This document shows positions 12,135-23,728 of a stretch of DNA of 64,000 bases, one piece after another. The translations under genes and the position numbers were made by a program. The stretch is taken from the NCBI GenBank assembly GCA_900660155.1, contig CABFPE010000197.1, positions 245,568 through 309,567 on the forward strand, given 5' to 3'. Source of the stretch: Hofstenia miamia (lineage: Eukaryota > Xenacoelomorpha > Acoela > Hofsteniidae). Below the pieces are notes generated by a model. It was not told where the DNA came from. It saw only the letters and a list, made by a program, of their open reading frames with translations, and ran no database searches. Positions within the stretch are counted from its first letter, which is position 1, and every line of letters starts with the position of its first letter.

Positions 12135-13090
12135 AACATGTTTAAATATTTAGTTGGATATCTGCTTAATTTCTACATCAACTCTATTGGGTAATGATTT
12201 ATACAATGAACATATTCATTGGAAATCATATAAAATATCTCTTGAGTGAATTTCAATAGTTCATCCGCTAGAGTAGGCATCTCATTGAAAACAAGTTTTT
12301 TAGTTCCATCCACAAATTTTCCACAATATTTAACTCAGGGGATCTTGCTGGCTAAGAATCCATCAAAGCGATTCTAGAGTCTTTCATAAAGAGGATCGTT
12401 TGGCGACTGGCATGACATGGACCCCCTCTTGCTGATAAATATCATCCACATCAAGTAGAGTTAATAAATTGTTTGAGAATATCATGAAATATTGAAGACT
12501 TTTTAAAGTTCCATCAACTTTAGCAATTATTCTCATGCCACTTGGCAAAATAGCTACCCATATCCTTATTGATTGCCCACAATACTTAGCAGTTTTAAGT
12601 GCGTATCGAGGTTCCACCCGGTTCTTTGTACCTTTTGGACGTCTCACATAAACTCATAATTTGAGCCTAAGTCAGCATTCATTCGAAAAAAACAACACGT
12701 TACAATTTCTCGGAAGTGTTACACTGACACAATCTACACCAATTAAGTTGATTTAACATCCGATTCTTCGATGAGTATGACTTCTTCGATGCAATATGAC
12801 TTCGCAATTCTGCTCTTTTGAGGATATTACGAACAGTTCTAACTGTTACGCAATTGCCATCTGTCCTTTTCTTTTGCAATTGAATAGCAGTGAGAAATGG
12901 GTTAGACTAGACCAGCTTTATGTCCACCACTCTTTTTGGAGTGAATGTCTTTTCATCTTTATAGCGTTTTATAATGTCACTCACTGTACTCTTTGGGTGA
13001 TCGACTAATGCTGCAATGTTGCGACTTGATTTGTCTTCGAGGTGCATTTCTACGGAGCCCTGATGGCTCAGGTATGTGTTTTGACATTAC
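12135..13090 (-). pseudogene. Tc1-type transposase relic
   Basis: Reading the minus strand from right to left: an N-terminal helix-turn-helix (SRNIAALVDHPKSTVSDIIK), a middle part with RRPKGTKNRVEPRYALKTAK and GQSIRIWVAILPSGMRII, a D2 region reading YQQEGVHVMPVAKRS, then a decayed C-terminus with N-I-V-E-N-L-W-like and YPTKY-like residues. The order and spacing are those of Tc1 transposases. The usual second aspartate of QQDG is a glutamate here, and several stops and frameshifts are present. Clear terminal inverted repeats were not found. It lies in the same zbbx intron as the Penelope relic. Confidence 0.85.
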
Positions 13091-14850
13091 AAATGCAAAA
13101 ACTGCGATGAGAAACAACCAAAACAAACTAATTTTAAAAGTATGAACACTAGATATGACATTTCAAGTACAACAGATGTTTATGAAATGGTAAACTATAG
13201 GGCCTGAAACATTATTGCTCTATCAAACATGATTTTCAAAACTAAAATACAGCATACCCGTGGTTAATTTTGATCAAAACAATAAAAAAATACCACCGCC
13301 TCTAGAAACCTATACTCATTCTTTCTGTAAAAGATTTCATATGAATGACAAATTTCAATGTCAAAATCTTGAATTTTATATCTTCATATATAACCGAAAC
13401 ATTTTTTCTGATACTGTATATCAATCCTATGTTGTAGAATTGTTAAGCTGATGACTTTAGTGCACTAATCTACAAACAAAAAATAGCCCCAATTCAAATA
13501 AGAACAATGAAATAATGTATTTGAAATCTAGCAGACTGTTATTATCAGCAACAACCTTTAAAAATAATATATTTATTAAATTTTAGTAAAGATATTTTAG
13601 AATTTTTTATAAATTCTGCATCATCAAAAAGCAATAATTGCGTTAAAAGAAAATAGGAATATAAAGTGGTGCAAGCTAAATAAAATAAAATTTAAAAAAT
13701 TGATTTTCTACTACACTGCTTTTAAAATAAACAGCCCTTAACTATAATTTTAAATTCAAATCTAAACGGAAATGGATGAAATGGAAACTAGTGACATTCT
13801 CAAACATAGGAGTATTAAATTAGCTTGCTCTTGATTGTTATCATTTTTTATTTACTTAACCACAGTCATCCTAATTAGCTTGAGATTTCAATTATTATTC
13901 AAGCAATTAAAGAATATGTCAACCTTTGAATCAAACTCTTCGAACTTATGGATAAATGCTGTCACTCAATTATGAAACTTGTTACATATTGTAAGATGAA
14001 ATAATTTTACATGGTTTTGCAAACTGTCTTTTTAAAGTACTTCAAAATTGAGTTACATCAGCAAACAAAAGCTTTCCGCGAAATCTCTCTGTAACAGGTT
14101 GTCAAGAGTTACGGAAAGTTACATTTATTGGTACCTGTACATTTTCGCCAGTTTATGCATATGAATCATAAACTTGAAAATCAATACAAAAGATATTTTA
14201 TTGTCAGTAAAAGCAAAATAGAACATGGATTATTATCTTATGCGAAAACCCCTCATACACAAACGAGTTTCCACAGAAACCAACAAAAGCATTCAACAAT
14301 GTCTATTCTGAGAATGTTTTTGCAAAATGGAACTTCTCACTTGTGATAAGAAATATCAATAACTAGTTAAATTTCTTCAAATACAAGAACCGAATATTCA
14401 CTTAAAGAGCGCATGGCGAACTTACATCATCTTAGGATATTTAACGTCATCATCAGAAAAATATTAACAATTATTTCTTGCACTTTCATCCTTGTTGTTT
14501 TTTCTATCAAATAAAGATGATCTGTAATAATCAGTTCAAATCCATTATGTCATAATTTCACTGAAAGTCGTAAATATGATTCTTTCTTCATTGTTGCCGG
14601 ATATGATAGGACACACTCCATAGTGTTAGCAATGAAAACATTTTTTGAAAAGATAAAACACTTTAAAACAAGCGAAATATATTGTTACTACTGACAATGA
14701 AGCTACTAGCATTCTTACTACTTTAAATACAGTTATTCCTATTTTGTAACAGTTTCAACAAAAACGAAACAAAATCGAGAAGATAAAGGCAAAAATTCTT
14801 ATTGATACAGACATATAATATATATATATATATATATGTAAACAAGATAC

Positions 14851-14995
14851 CTGTAGAGGAAGCCTGTTTCTGTGGAGTAACACCACCGCGCCAGTTTTGT
14901 AGAGCTTCTTGGAAAGACTCCGCACTGGCCTTCTCATCATATATGCCGTTGGTTAAAGTATCGGTTTTTGTAGTTGTTGGTAATGCAGGTTTATC
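14851..14995 (-). CDS. zbbx: zbbx exon 7 (YDEKASAESFQEALQNW block)
   Basis: The acceptor is GTATTTAG and the donor ACAG/GTATCT; 145 nt, phase 0 in and phase 1 out. It opens DKPALPTTTKTD and contains NGIYDEKASAESFQEALQNW followed by R-G-G. This is the most diagnostic match to human ZBBX (FDEEASAQSFQEVLSQWR). An AT microsatellite lies just past the donor. Confidence 0.93.
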
Positions 14996-15390
14996 CTAAA
15001 TACATAAAGTAATTCATGGATAAAACAATCAAATGTTGTGTAATGAAATTGCTTCAATCATACATGACAGGTATTAACAGAATGTACAGCTATATAGATT
15101 AAACATAGAGTTAATGAGTAATTTGGTTGAAAAGTAACAGTAAACAATAAAAATAAATAACGTTTTCAATAGAGATATACGATTTAACAGAACTTGAATA
15201 ATTGTTGGAAGATAATGCAACTACAGATTAGAAAAAAAGGTAGGTAATGTTTTAAAGAAAAATTATCCAATAATAACCGTCGCACTACTCCTTGGCAATA
15301 GCTTGAAATCTTTATTATTCTCATTTGTTTTGAGTTAGTTCATCATGAAATTTACATAAATTGGCTGCCACAAATTTCAAAATGACAAAC

Positions 15391-15447
15391 CTTCTGATAA
15401 ATGTGACTAAAGTTTGATGACAAACGTGAAGTATCATTGGCTTGAGT
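15391..15447 (-). CDS. zbbx: zbbx exon 6 (57-nt microexon)
   Basis: The acceptor is CTGTGTTTAG and the donor GTTTGT; 57 nt in phase 0 on both sides, so it could be skipped without changing frame. It encodes TQANDTSRLSSNFSHIYQK. No sequence match is claimed; the call rests on splice signals, phase and position. Confidence 0.68.
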
Positions 15448-15494
15448 CTAAACACAGTATTAAATGACATTACTACTTTCTAGGGATTCCGTAC

Positions 15495-15590
15495 ACTAAG
15501 GGACGTCGTTCGGTGTTTCCTCATCGCACCTTTGAGGTGAAATTGAGCAAAACAATTGCTGCAGTAATGTTCCGTGCATTCTAGACATGT
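15495..15590 (-). CDS. zbbx: zbbx exon 5 (second half of B-box zinc finger)
   Basis: The acceptor is AGTATTTAG. The exon reads [18 protein letters not shown] followed by [14 protein letters not shown]. It completes the zinc-binding B-box with C-x2-C, Y-C-x2-C and two histidines; human ZBBX has CLECGEDYCSGCF...KGALKLHRTT. The donor is uncertain: GTACGG at 15494 gives 96 nt and the required phase 0; GTGTAC two bases earlier breaks the frame. The intron upstream of this exon is about 6.5 kb and contains a Tc1 element, a hAT-like MITE and an N gap. Confidence 0.92.
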
Positions 15591-17027
15591 CTAAATACTT
15601 GACTTATTACATAAATAATAAAACCTTTAAACATTATAATTTTTTATTCACTTTATTAATTTGTTTGAACTATTTCAAAAATAGAAATAAGTTTACTATC
15701 AAAACAAGATATATTGTAACAGTAAAAGCGATCAGTGATGGTATTCAAATGCAACTATTAAAACTTGAAATTTAAAGGTATACATTGAAATCATTTGAAG
15801 GATTTCTTCAAGCGACTAGATGTTGAGAAAAAATAGAAGCAATATTCAGTTAATTTAATTACTTGAGACAGTAACATCATACATTTATCACCCTTCTAAA
15901 CTTAATAATATTTCTCATCGTAAGCGGCTTGTGGCTGTAAGCAAGCAAACAGTGCTTGTTTAAAAGTTTAATATTTTTAGTTTCATAAATTGTATATCTC
16001 TAGAAATATTTTATGTAATGAGAGTTGCATACTACTTTGCAATAAATTAACTAATTTAAGGAATATGACAAGAATGATTGAAAGTTAAACTATTTGCCTA
16101 AAATAATGCAACGGGTCAGAGCTCTGAAAATCGTACAATTATGTTCTTTATGATAACTTAGAAAAATTCATAATGACAGACATTTTTGCTCTCATCATGC
16201 ATATGGTGAAGCTATCATTAGGTATCTTCACTAGTACCATCAAAAAATATATTTGGAATAACTAAAATAACGTACGAAATTACAATAATTCAATTATGCG
16301 TAGAATATATGAGTGATATTATTAACACGATTAATAAAGTAAAATACAATATTTTTACTCCATTTTAGGTTTTATCGAAAACATATTCAATTTGTTAATA
16401 TTGTTTTATATCTATACTTTAGGTTTTAGACAGGCCTACAATGGATTAATAAATCTTTAATTTATTTATCATTAAATATTTCACCTTATTAAAGTTTTCT
16501 ATTTTTTACTTAAGCTTATGTTGATGCTAATATATTCAATATTTATCTAAATGATATACAAATGTGTATCATATCATATGGCAAAATAAACTATCGATAT
16601 ACATGTATTTTTAATCTTAATTTATAGATAAATGTACAATATAGGGGTCACTTTGTCAGTGTCGTCTAATAAAAGAGTGTACGATAGGACCCTTGCGTCA
16701 TATGAGTGAAAAGTATTCCTCATTATAACTTTTGATTCGTAAAAATCTAAACTTTAAATGTTCTCAATTTCCAAAGAAAGATATTGATCAAATCAAAAAA
16801 GAAAAACATTGTCACATGGTGCTATTAATTATCTACATAATTGTATAATTTGCATGACATTAGCTTCAAAATTGACTTTAAAGTAGTCTTCAGAAACTAC
16901 ACTATTTAAGTATTGAAATAGCTTTAGATGTAAACAAGGTCAATGAGTCAACAGTGGAATTCAACGGAAACTTTTAATACTTATCTAGACAATGGAAATA
17001 GGTAAAGCCCTTGCACGTTAAAATGGT

Positions 17028-17190
17028 AGGGTGTTCGCGCATTCAAATTATCAATTTTTAGGCAATTCAAGGTCAAACACAGAGCAATTTCTAGGCAATG
17101 ATAAGGGGGTTCGCACAGCTTAAATTCTGAATTTCCAGTCAGTTCTCAACTGGAATCAAATATAATAACGCAATTGGATGAAATTTCACA
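17028..17190 (+). mobile_element. hAT-like non-autonomous element, family M2, copy 1
   Basis: It begins AGGGTGTTCGCGCA and runs through GAGCAATTTCTAGGCA and AATTTCCAGTCAGT to GGATGAAATTTCAC. It aligns along its length with copy 2 at 58302-58475 and with an inverted partial copy at 63133-63233. The CAGGGTGT-CGCGC end resembles hAT termini. It is non-coding; the far end is not delimited. Confidence 0.75.
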
Positions 17191-17279
17191 AAGGAGAAAC
17201 CGATTATTTGATCAAACAGATATAAGTATGTAATGCATAATCTACAGAAACAGGTTTTGTTTGTTACGTTGACTTGTAA

Positions 17280-17466
17280 TTTAGAAATCTTTGATGAATT
17301 CTCCCTTCGCTGAGCCCTTCTCTAACTTCGCCTACTCTTCAATTTGCTCCTATTTCATCGCCTGTGACTGTCCTAGCTGCCGTAAAACCCCTCTTGTTTT
17401 TTATTTTTTTTGTAGTGTATGCCTTCAGCGGCTAAATAAAGATATTTATTATTATTATTATTATTA
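17280..17466 (+). mobile_element. 3' tail of a non-LTR retrotransposon
   Basis: A C/T-rich, relatively GC-rich stretch ends in GCGGCTAAATAAAGATATTTA followed by (TTA)n. A poly(A)-like signal plus a simple-repeat tail is typical of LINE 3' ends. No coding part is left. Confidence 0.55.
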
Positions 17467-17774
17467 AATACCCATTGGTAGCAATATCACTTGATATGGT
17501 GGAAGAGAAAGTCTGGAAAAAGAGTATAGACACCTGTTTACTACCTAGTTATGCTGACAAATTTCCATAGGAAAAAATCTTTTAAATCTCCATGCTTTTG
17601 CTGAGCTTATATTTCTGTAATGGGAATAGTGCAAAATGATAAAATTGATAGACTAATTTCTAACTGTTACAAAACTGATGAAGCCACGTGGAAGAATTGA
17701 TCTACCTTGTGATATCAAGATATCAGAACATATTTCTAATTGTATAATATAAAACTCTAAAAAGTAGAAAGCTA

Positions 17775-19123
17775 TAGTTGGCTGCAAAAAAATGAGACTG
17801 AACACCTATTTTTTCACGCTTTGTGGAAATGTATTGAGACGTTTTAGAGGAAAACTATAAAAATAAAAGACAACGAGAATTTTGTGAACTTTAAAATAGT
17901 CAAACAAAAAAGTTAATTAATTAAACTGGTACTTCGTAATTATTTGAAAACACTTACCCAACAAATTGTTTTGCTTTGCTAAGTTTCTACTTGATTTCTT
18001 CGGAATGGAAACGTTGGAACAGCTTGAAAACGCCTTTGCCACATCGCAAATTTCTCGATCAACTTATTTCCGAAAGCTGAAAAAAATTCGACAAGGAGAA
18101 TCTCTCAAAAGAAGAAAAGGAAGTAGACGCCCTCGAAAAATTATTGGAAAATTCATTCAGAAAACAGTCGCAATTGCTCTCAAAAATCCCTATATTTCTG
18201 GGAAAAAAATTGCAAACCGACTTCAAACTGAAGCCGACATCTCTGTGGATGAAACCACAGTTCAGAGAACACTGAAAAAAGTGGAGTTACAAAAATTGGC
18301 AGAAAAAATCGACTTCTGATTACAAAAGAACATCAAGAAAAAAGATTAAATTTCGTGAAAGATTGGAAAGACTACACTTTTGAAGATGTTTGGATAACTG
18401 ATGAGTGCGTATTTCANNNNNNNNNNNNNNNNNNNNNNNNNNNNNNNNNNNNNNNNNNNNNNNNNNNNNNNNNNNNNNNNNNNNNNNNNNNNNNNNNNNN
18501 NNNNNNNNNNNNNNNNNNNNNNNNNNNNNNNNNNNNNNNNNNNNNNNNNNNNNNNNNNNNNNNNNNNNNNNNNNNNNNNNNNNNNNNNNNNNNNNNNNNN
18601 NNNNNNNNNNNNNNNNNNNNNNNNNNNNNNNNNNNNNNNNNNNNNNNNNNNNNNNNNNNNNNNNNNNNNTGCTGATGTTTTATATGATGAGGGAGGGATA
18701 CCCCAACGGGAGGGAGAAACCCCGCACATCTCAGAAAAGAAAAAAAATTTTTTTTCTAAAAAAAATACCCATTTTTTGAAAGGGATCCCAATTTCTGCTG
18801 ATTTTTCTCAAATCAAAAACGCGGGGCAGATTTTAAAAAATGACTTTGAAAAAAAAAACCCAAAAAATATACCCGTTTTAAAAGAAAAAATCCAAGAAAG
18901 TCAACACTTTTTGACATCTAAAATAAAGCCCAATTTAATAAAATCATTTTCATTTCTTTTAAATAAATTTTTTTCTACGGGGGGAAAAAAAATTAGATTT
19001 TTATGTTTTTTTTTTATAGCCCTTTAAGGGTATTTTAAAATTTTTATTTTTTTGATTTTTTACTTTCAGTAGTTAAAAAGTAATATGCCTTTTTTCTAGT
19101 CTCATTTTTTTTGCAGCCAACTA
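17775..19123 (+). mobile_element. Tc1-type DNA transposon with both inverted repeats, interrupted by an N gap
   Basis: The left end TAGTTGGCTGCAAAAAAATG (17775) and the reverse complement of the right end (19123) match over about 25 bases and are flanked by TA. From 18006 the transposase reads METLEQLENAFATSQISRST with a helix-turn-helix, a basic RRKGSRRPRK hook, and VDETTVQRTLKKVEL. After one frameshift near 18305 it continues LNFVKDWKDYTFEDVWITDE, whose D is the first catalytic residue. Bases 18417-18669 are N. After the gap the sequence still aligns with the C-terminal half of the related copy at 30230-30600 but is heavily corrupted. It lies in the zbbx intron between exons 4 and 5. Confidence 0.85.
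18417..18669. other. assembly gap (253 N)
   Basis: A run of 253 undetermined bases inside the transposase of the Tc1-type element. Open frames computed across it have no meaning. Confidence 1.
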
Positions 19124-19660
19124 TAACAACCTATCTTAAAATGGAGATATTATACTCTTAGATCAGCAGTATTTTGCAACAATTAATTAGAATTGCAATG
19201 CAGCCGAGTTTTTATCGATCCCTCTAAAACTGTCCAATTTGAAAAAATACAAAATTAAAAACTAAAAAAGCACTGGGAGAGAGCAGCCCCCCCCCACGCA
19301 GTTTGTGCCCCCGGGATCAGCCCAAAATTTAAAGGGTTCCCCCTTGGGGGGGAGACGCCCCTCGGGTAAACTTTTGGGGTAAACCCATCTTTTTTTTTCC
19401 CGAAAATTTTCAAACAGAAAAAAAAAAAAACGAACCAAAAAACAAACCCCCTTGGGGGGGGGAAAAAATTTGTAAACGCGTACAAAAGGGTATGAAAGCT
19501 GTCTAAAACAAAAAAAGTCTTTGAGAAATAGCCCCTAAAATAAAATTTGTACCCTGAAAAAATTTAAATGTTTGTAAACATACCCCGGTTTTTTAAATTT
19601 GCTGCTTTTTTAATTTTTCCAAATTTGTCAAAAAGACAAATTTTTACGTTTTTTCTAAAC
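18670..19660. other. low-quality sequence with inflated homopolymers
   Basis: The stretch is packed with runs of A, T, C and G of 6-10 bases (for example runs of C at 19288-19297 and of G near 19340 and 19450), unlike the rest of the window. Between 18700 and 18900 it can be aligned to the transposase at 30290-30460, for example GGGGCAGATTTTAAAAAATG against GTGGCAGATTTTGAAGGATT, so the true sequence is a Tc1 transposase and the differences look like base-calling errors. No frame in it should be trusted. Confidence 0.7.
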
Positions 19661-22146
19661 TAAATTTCAATTCCCTCGTGTTTTCCCTTCAGAAAATATA
19701 TAATTTTAGATGATCAATTTTAATATTAAATTTTGTTTGCGAATACTGTGCAAAGACACATGCACGCAATTTTCTTGCAGCCATTTTTTTAGTTAAACCA
19801 AATTCGAATCTGAAGATTAAGGCATACAAAGATTTAAATAAAAGCATTCATTAGAAATTCGTTTGTAGTTTTTATGATCTCATAGCATCGCACTATAAAT
19901 GAATTCCCGAAATCAATGAATTAGAAAACGAAATTCTTATTAGTAAAATAATTTTGAGATTTTATTAAGAAAACCCTTATATTTGCAGAAATCTTTTAGT
20001 AAATGCAGATTAAGCTGCCAAGATGATTGTTTGTAAGTCCATTCCCTTACTACAATTATAAAAGAATTGTCTCCACAAAATATTATTCGACGAATGCCGA
20101 TAGAATTTCAAAATAAAATTTAATTAAATGTTTTATGATAAAACTGTGTTGCTTTAAATTTCTCAATATAATAAGAGAGTTAGAAATGGTCCATCAAAGA
20201 AAGTATTTCAATTCCCAAAAGACCTTGTCAGATACTTTGAAATGAATTATTTATCTACTGCATAACCAGAAATTTATGAATATTCTGATTCGGCACAATT
20301 ATTAGATTTCTTAAAAAAATACTCAGCAATTGGAGAAGAAACATAAATATTTAATTATTATTAAAAACATTATCAAAATTTTTGAGAAAAACCGCCGCAT
20401 GGAATTTATACAATATTAATTTGATGTTTTTACATTTGTTTTACATTTTGTGCTATCTAATTTGGTGAACTAAATCATATTTATTTGTTACTGTTTTTGG
20501 ACTGCTCACGGACTATACTGGTAAAAGAGAGCACTGTATATGACGTTTGAAAAAGCCTTGCGAATGTCTATAACCTCAAAACCCGTTTTGAAGGGTAAAT
20601 TTCGAGAGATAAAAATCTGAACGCTTAGTCTTAACAAAAAATCGTCGCTACTAGAATAACGTGTTCGTTTTCTGATGTATAATAATGGGGTTCAGTAGTT
20701 AATTAATTTTTAGAAACGAAGATTCAAAACCTAATAAGATGAAGTATCAGTAGGTTATTTGCTAAACAGTGTTCTAAGACTTATGCTATCCAATACTTAT
20801 AGAAACCTATTCGTATGAACAGATTTTCACTTTGTAATGTAGTTTGTGCATGGATACATAATACGTTTGAGGTCATTGCTCATGATGTTTTCACATCTCC
20901 TTCTTGTACTAAACTTGTGGCTTTCTATTTTCTGTTTCATTATATATATTATTAATTAATGCGCAGACACAAAACCAACAAAGTCAAACTTGTTACTCTA
21001 CTGTAACTACAAAATTCATAAGAGCGTCTTAATCTAAAAAAACGTTGTTGATAAAACTTTCGTCTTCATTGATACTGGCTTTTTTCCTTCTAAAGCCTAT
21101 TTGTCACAAATTGACAAGTATATAGACAATGGTATATCATGCACTAGGTAGGTTCTTTCAATAATATATTGCAATAATATTGCAATCCAAGATGCGAAAA
21201 AATATTGTAGAAAATGCTTTTACTACACGTAATTCATTCAAATTCGCACTTCACACTTGCAACTGCTTGAATAGATTATTTTCCAAAAAACCATTTGGTA
21301 GCGATGGTATAATTATAAGGCGAAATCACATAGTTAATTTTAGTATCGTATATTTAATACTATAGCCAAGCCAAAAAACTGGTCCTCTTCAGTGATTTGG
21401 GTCACATTTATATTCTCTCACTAATATATAAGCTTTAACTACTTTCAATGATCGAATCTCACTTATTATTAGATTATGGACGATTGTTCTTGAATTTAGG
21501 TGCAATTTCATGGCTGATGAGGATGTCATTCTATTTGTATATGAATAATGTGGTTGTCAATATCATAAACAAAACTGCTTTGAATAGGTCATTATATTAA
21601 ACTGATTTGTACAGACTAGAAAATTTAATATCACCCTTTCTTGCAAATTCAAATTCCACAAATAATTATTTCAATAAATAAAAATATATTATTGCATTTA
21701 ATTGCTGCAAAAGTAAGCTAACAGCTAAATTCATTTGCTAAATGTGTGATGTAATAGTGTGTTAATAAAAGGCAGAAAGTAAAAGCACATGATGAGAGTG
21801 TTCTTTGAGTAGGAAAAAACTATATTAATGAAACGACAACGACAGAGAACTGCTTTTAATTCTACTATGCGTTGACAATATCTTAATTTCAGATGCCAAT
21901 AGTGTAAAAAATTGAATATAATAAAATGCATTTTGTCTAATTAATTCATTAAGTCCGTTTTATCAACTAAAACCTGATTTGTAATAGTCTAGCTATATTT
22001 GTGATTTCTAGTCTATTTTTCATAGCGCAACAATACCGAAAAAATTATGAAGACATAATACATTTTAATGAAATTCACATAGAATTCATACTAAAGTAGA
22101 AAATTGCCATTTATTACAAAATTTAAAAAATCCAAAATAAACTAAC

Positions 22147-22256
22147 CAATGTTGCAGGTTTTGAATCACATTGTCCACATGGAGAAAAAGGTTTGTTGCT
22201 TTGTTCAAGCGCGTGTAATCTTTCAGACAACGATGGTATATTATTCTTTTTCACTT
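22147..22256 (-). CDS. zbbx: zbbx exon 4 (first half of B-box)
   Basis: The acceptor is AACTTTTAG and the donor GTTAGT; 110 nt. It encodes VKKNNIPSLSERLHALEQ and ends PCGQCDSKPATL. The C-x2-C pair (CGQC) supplies the first two zinc ligands of the B-box; human ZBBX has CGQCENK here. It ends in phase 0, directly compatible with exon 5. Confidence 0.92.
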
Positions 22257-22303
22257 CTAAAAGTTTCAAAGTAAATTGCAATGCGAAAATATGAAGCTGT
22301 TAC

Positions 22304-22355
22304 CAATCGGAATGTCTTTTAAAACTTTTACTCTTTTTGGAAATAAATTTTCTTT
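22304..22355 (-). CDS. zbbx: zbbx exon 3 (52-nt microexon)
   Basis: The acceptor is a T-tract followed by AG and the donor is GTAACA. The 52-nt exon encodes KENLFPKRVKVLKDIPI plus one base. It is needed for phase: without it exon 2 (phase 0) cannot join exon 4 (which starts two bases into a codon) without an immediate stop. The position matches the basic K-V-K-L-K-L-L-K stretch before the B-box in human ZBBX. Confidence 0.78.
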
Positions 22356-22790
22356 CTAAAAAAAGTAAAGATGAACATGAGAAATATTGTATTTTAAATG
22401 TAGACTATGATCTAAAATAAATGAATTTTAATAAAACACAATATGAACAAACATCAAATATTGCCTCAGTAAATACACCACTCGAGAGGTGATTTGCTTG
22501 CATATGTTCACCACCTGCTTTTTCAAATTTCCTAAGACTACATGTACTTAGCGGTTTTCATGCATATTCAAAATTACTAAAGAATCTTGATTAAGTTTAA
22601 GATCAATGCAAATGAGTCATTCTATTACTTCATATACACTGCTCTGAAGACAAATTTATTTGTGTTTAGTTTTATAGCGAAATAGTTGGGTATGCAAAGC
22701 AATTGAGTATGAACTATTCACGAAATTGAATATTGAACTAATTTTTAAATCGCAAGGTAAATTTTTATTGAAACATTAGAATAGTTAGCA

Positions 22791-23007
22791 CAGTCCATCC
22801 TCGATTATCCAGCGCTATGGTAATCTTGCGTTTTCCGCCAATACAAGTGTTTTAGTCTATCATTTCATTCATTTTTGCTATTATGACGGAGATTCGTAGA
22901 GCACACCATTCTATGGCATACCGCTGATTCTTTGGCCTTTTCGGATTACCCGGTCCATTTTCCATAGGTGTCCACTCGGTACGGCCCAGATAATCGAGGA
23001 AACACTG
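22791..23007. mobile_element. 217-bp pogo/Tigger-type MITE
   Basis: The ends are inverted repeats: CAGTCCATCCTCGATTATCC on the left, and CAGTGTTTCCTCGATTATCT as the reverse complement of the right, followed by TA. The CTCGATTATC core of the terminal repeat is typical of pogo/Tigger elements. No transposase is present. It is in a zbbx intron. Confidence 0.8.
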
Positions 23008-23610
23008 TATTGCAAAGCTAGTTATTTCCTGGATTAGTATCGAATTCAATTGGAAGAATATGTATAATTATATTTATATTAATGGATATTAATATATTCA
23101 AATACAAATTTACTACGCTGCAGTATAAATACGAATTACAAGTGCCAGTAATTTTCGCTCTTAAATGTGAATGTCTGGTGAGGACGGATTTAACAAGCAC
23201 AAACAGTCGTTGACCTCTATTCAAAAAAGTTTGGTAACACGAAACATTCGAGAATTTCAACATTCAAAATATTCTTCTTTACGAGCTACCGCTGCCCGAA
23301 TTTAGAGGCGCTTGCAAGAGCCAACAAACGCTATATGTACTATGAAGAGTAAGTCTCTTGATCTTGAATGTTGCATGAACTGATATTTATGAGAAATAAA
23401 CTAGTTTCCTGAAACATATTTTTTGTAAATTAAAAACCCATTGGTAATCAGTAATCTAGATTTTCGTCGATTAATCAATTAGATCAATTTATTAATTAAT
23501 CGCAAATGAATCGTATTTCTAGCCTAATAAATTCAATTCCGGATACCATGCATACATTACAAATGGAACAACCGTTAATTGCCGATCCTTATAGAATACA
23601 GTAAGCAAAC

Positions 23611-23728
23611 CTGTTTAGTATTCTTAGCTTTTGGTAGGCCATTCATGTGTTTTTGATCAGATAGATTAGGCTTAATTGAATTTCCAGACTTCCACATATT
23701 TATGTCAGAAAAATTCTTTCCAGAACTC
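23611..23728 (-). CDS. zbbx: zbbx exon 2
   Basis: The acceptor is TTATGCTTAG and the donor GTTTGC; 118 nt. Joined to the previous exon it reads G-S-S-G-K-N-F-S-D-I-N-M-W-K-S-G, which parallels the S-S-G...W-K-S-G segment following the coiled coil in human ZBBX. The rest is polar and K/N-rich (LSDQKHMNGLPKAKNTKQ). It ends in phase 0. Confidence 0.85.

Noticed and set aside
18346-19027. Long open frames across the first N gap
   Set aside because: They are open only because N codons contain no stops; the flanking sequence is transposon and corrupted bases.
19255-19485. Minus-strand frame rich in F, P and G
   Set aside because: It lies in sequence with inflated homopolymers and is an artefact of base-calling.
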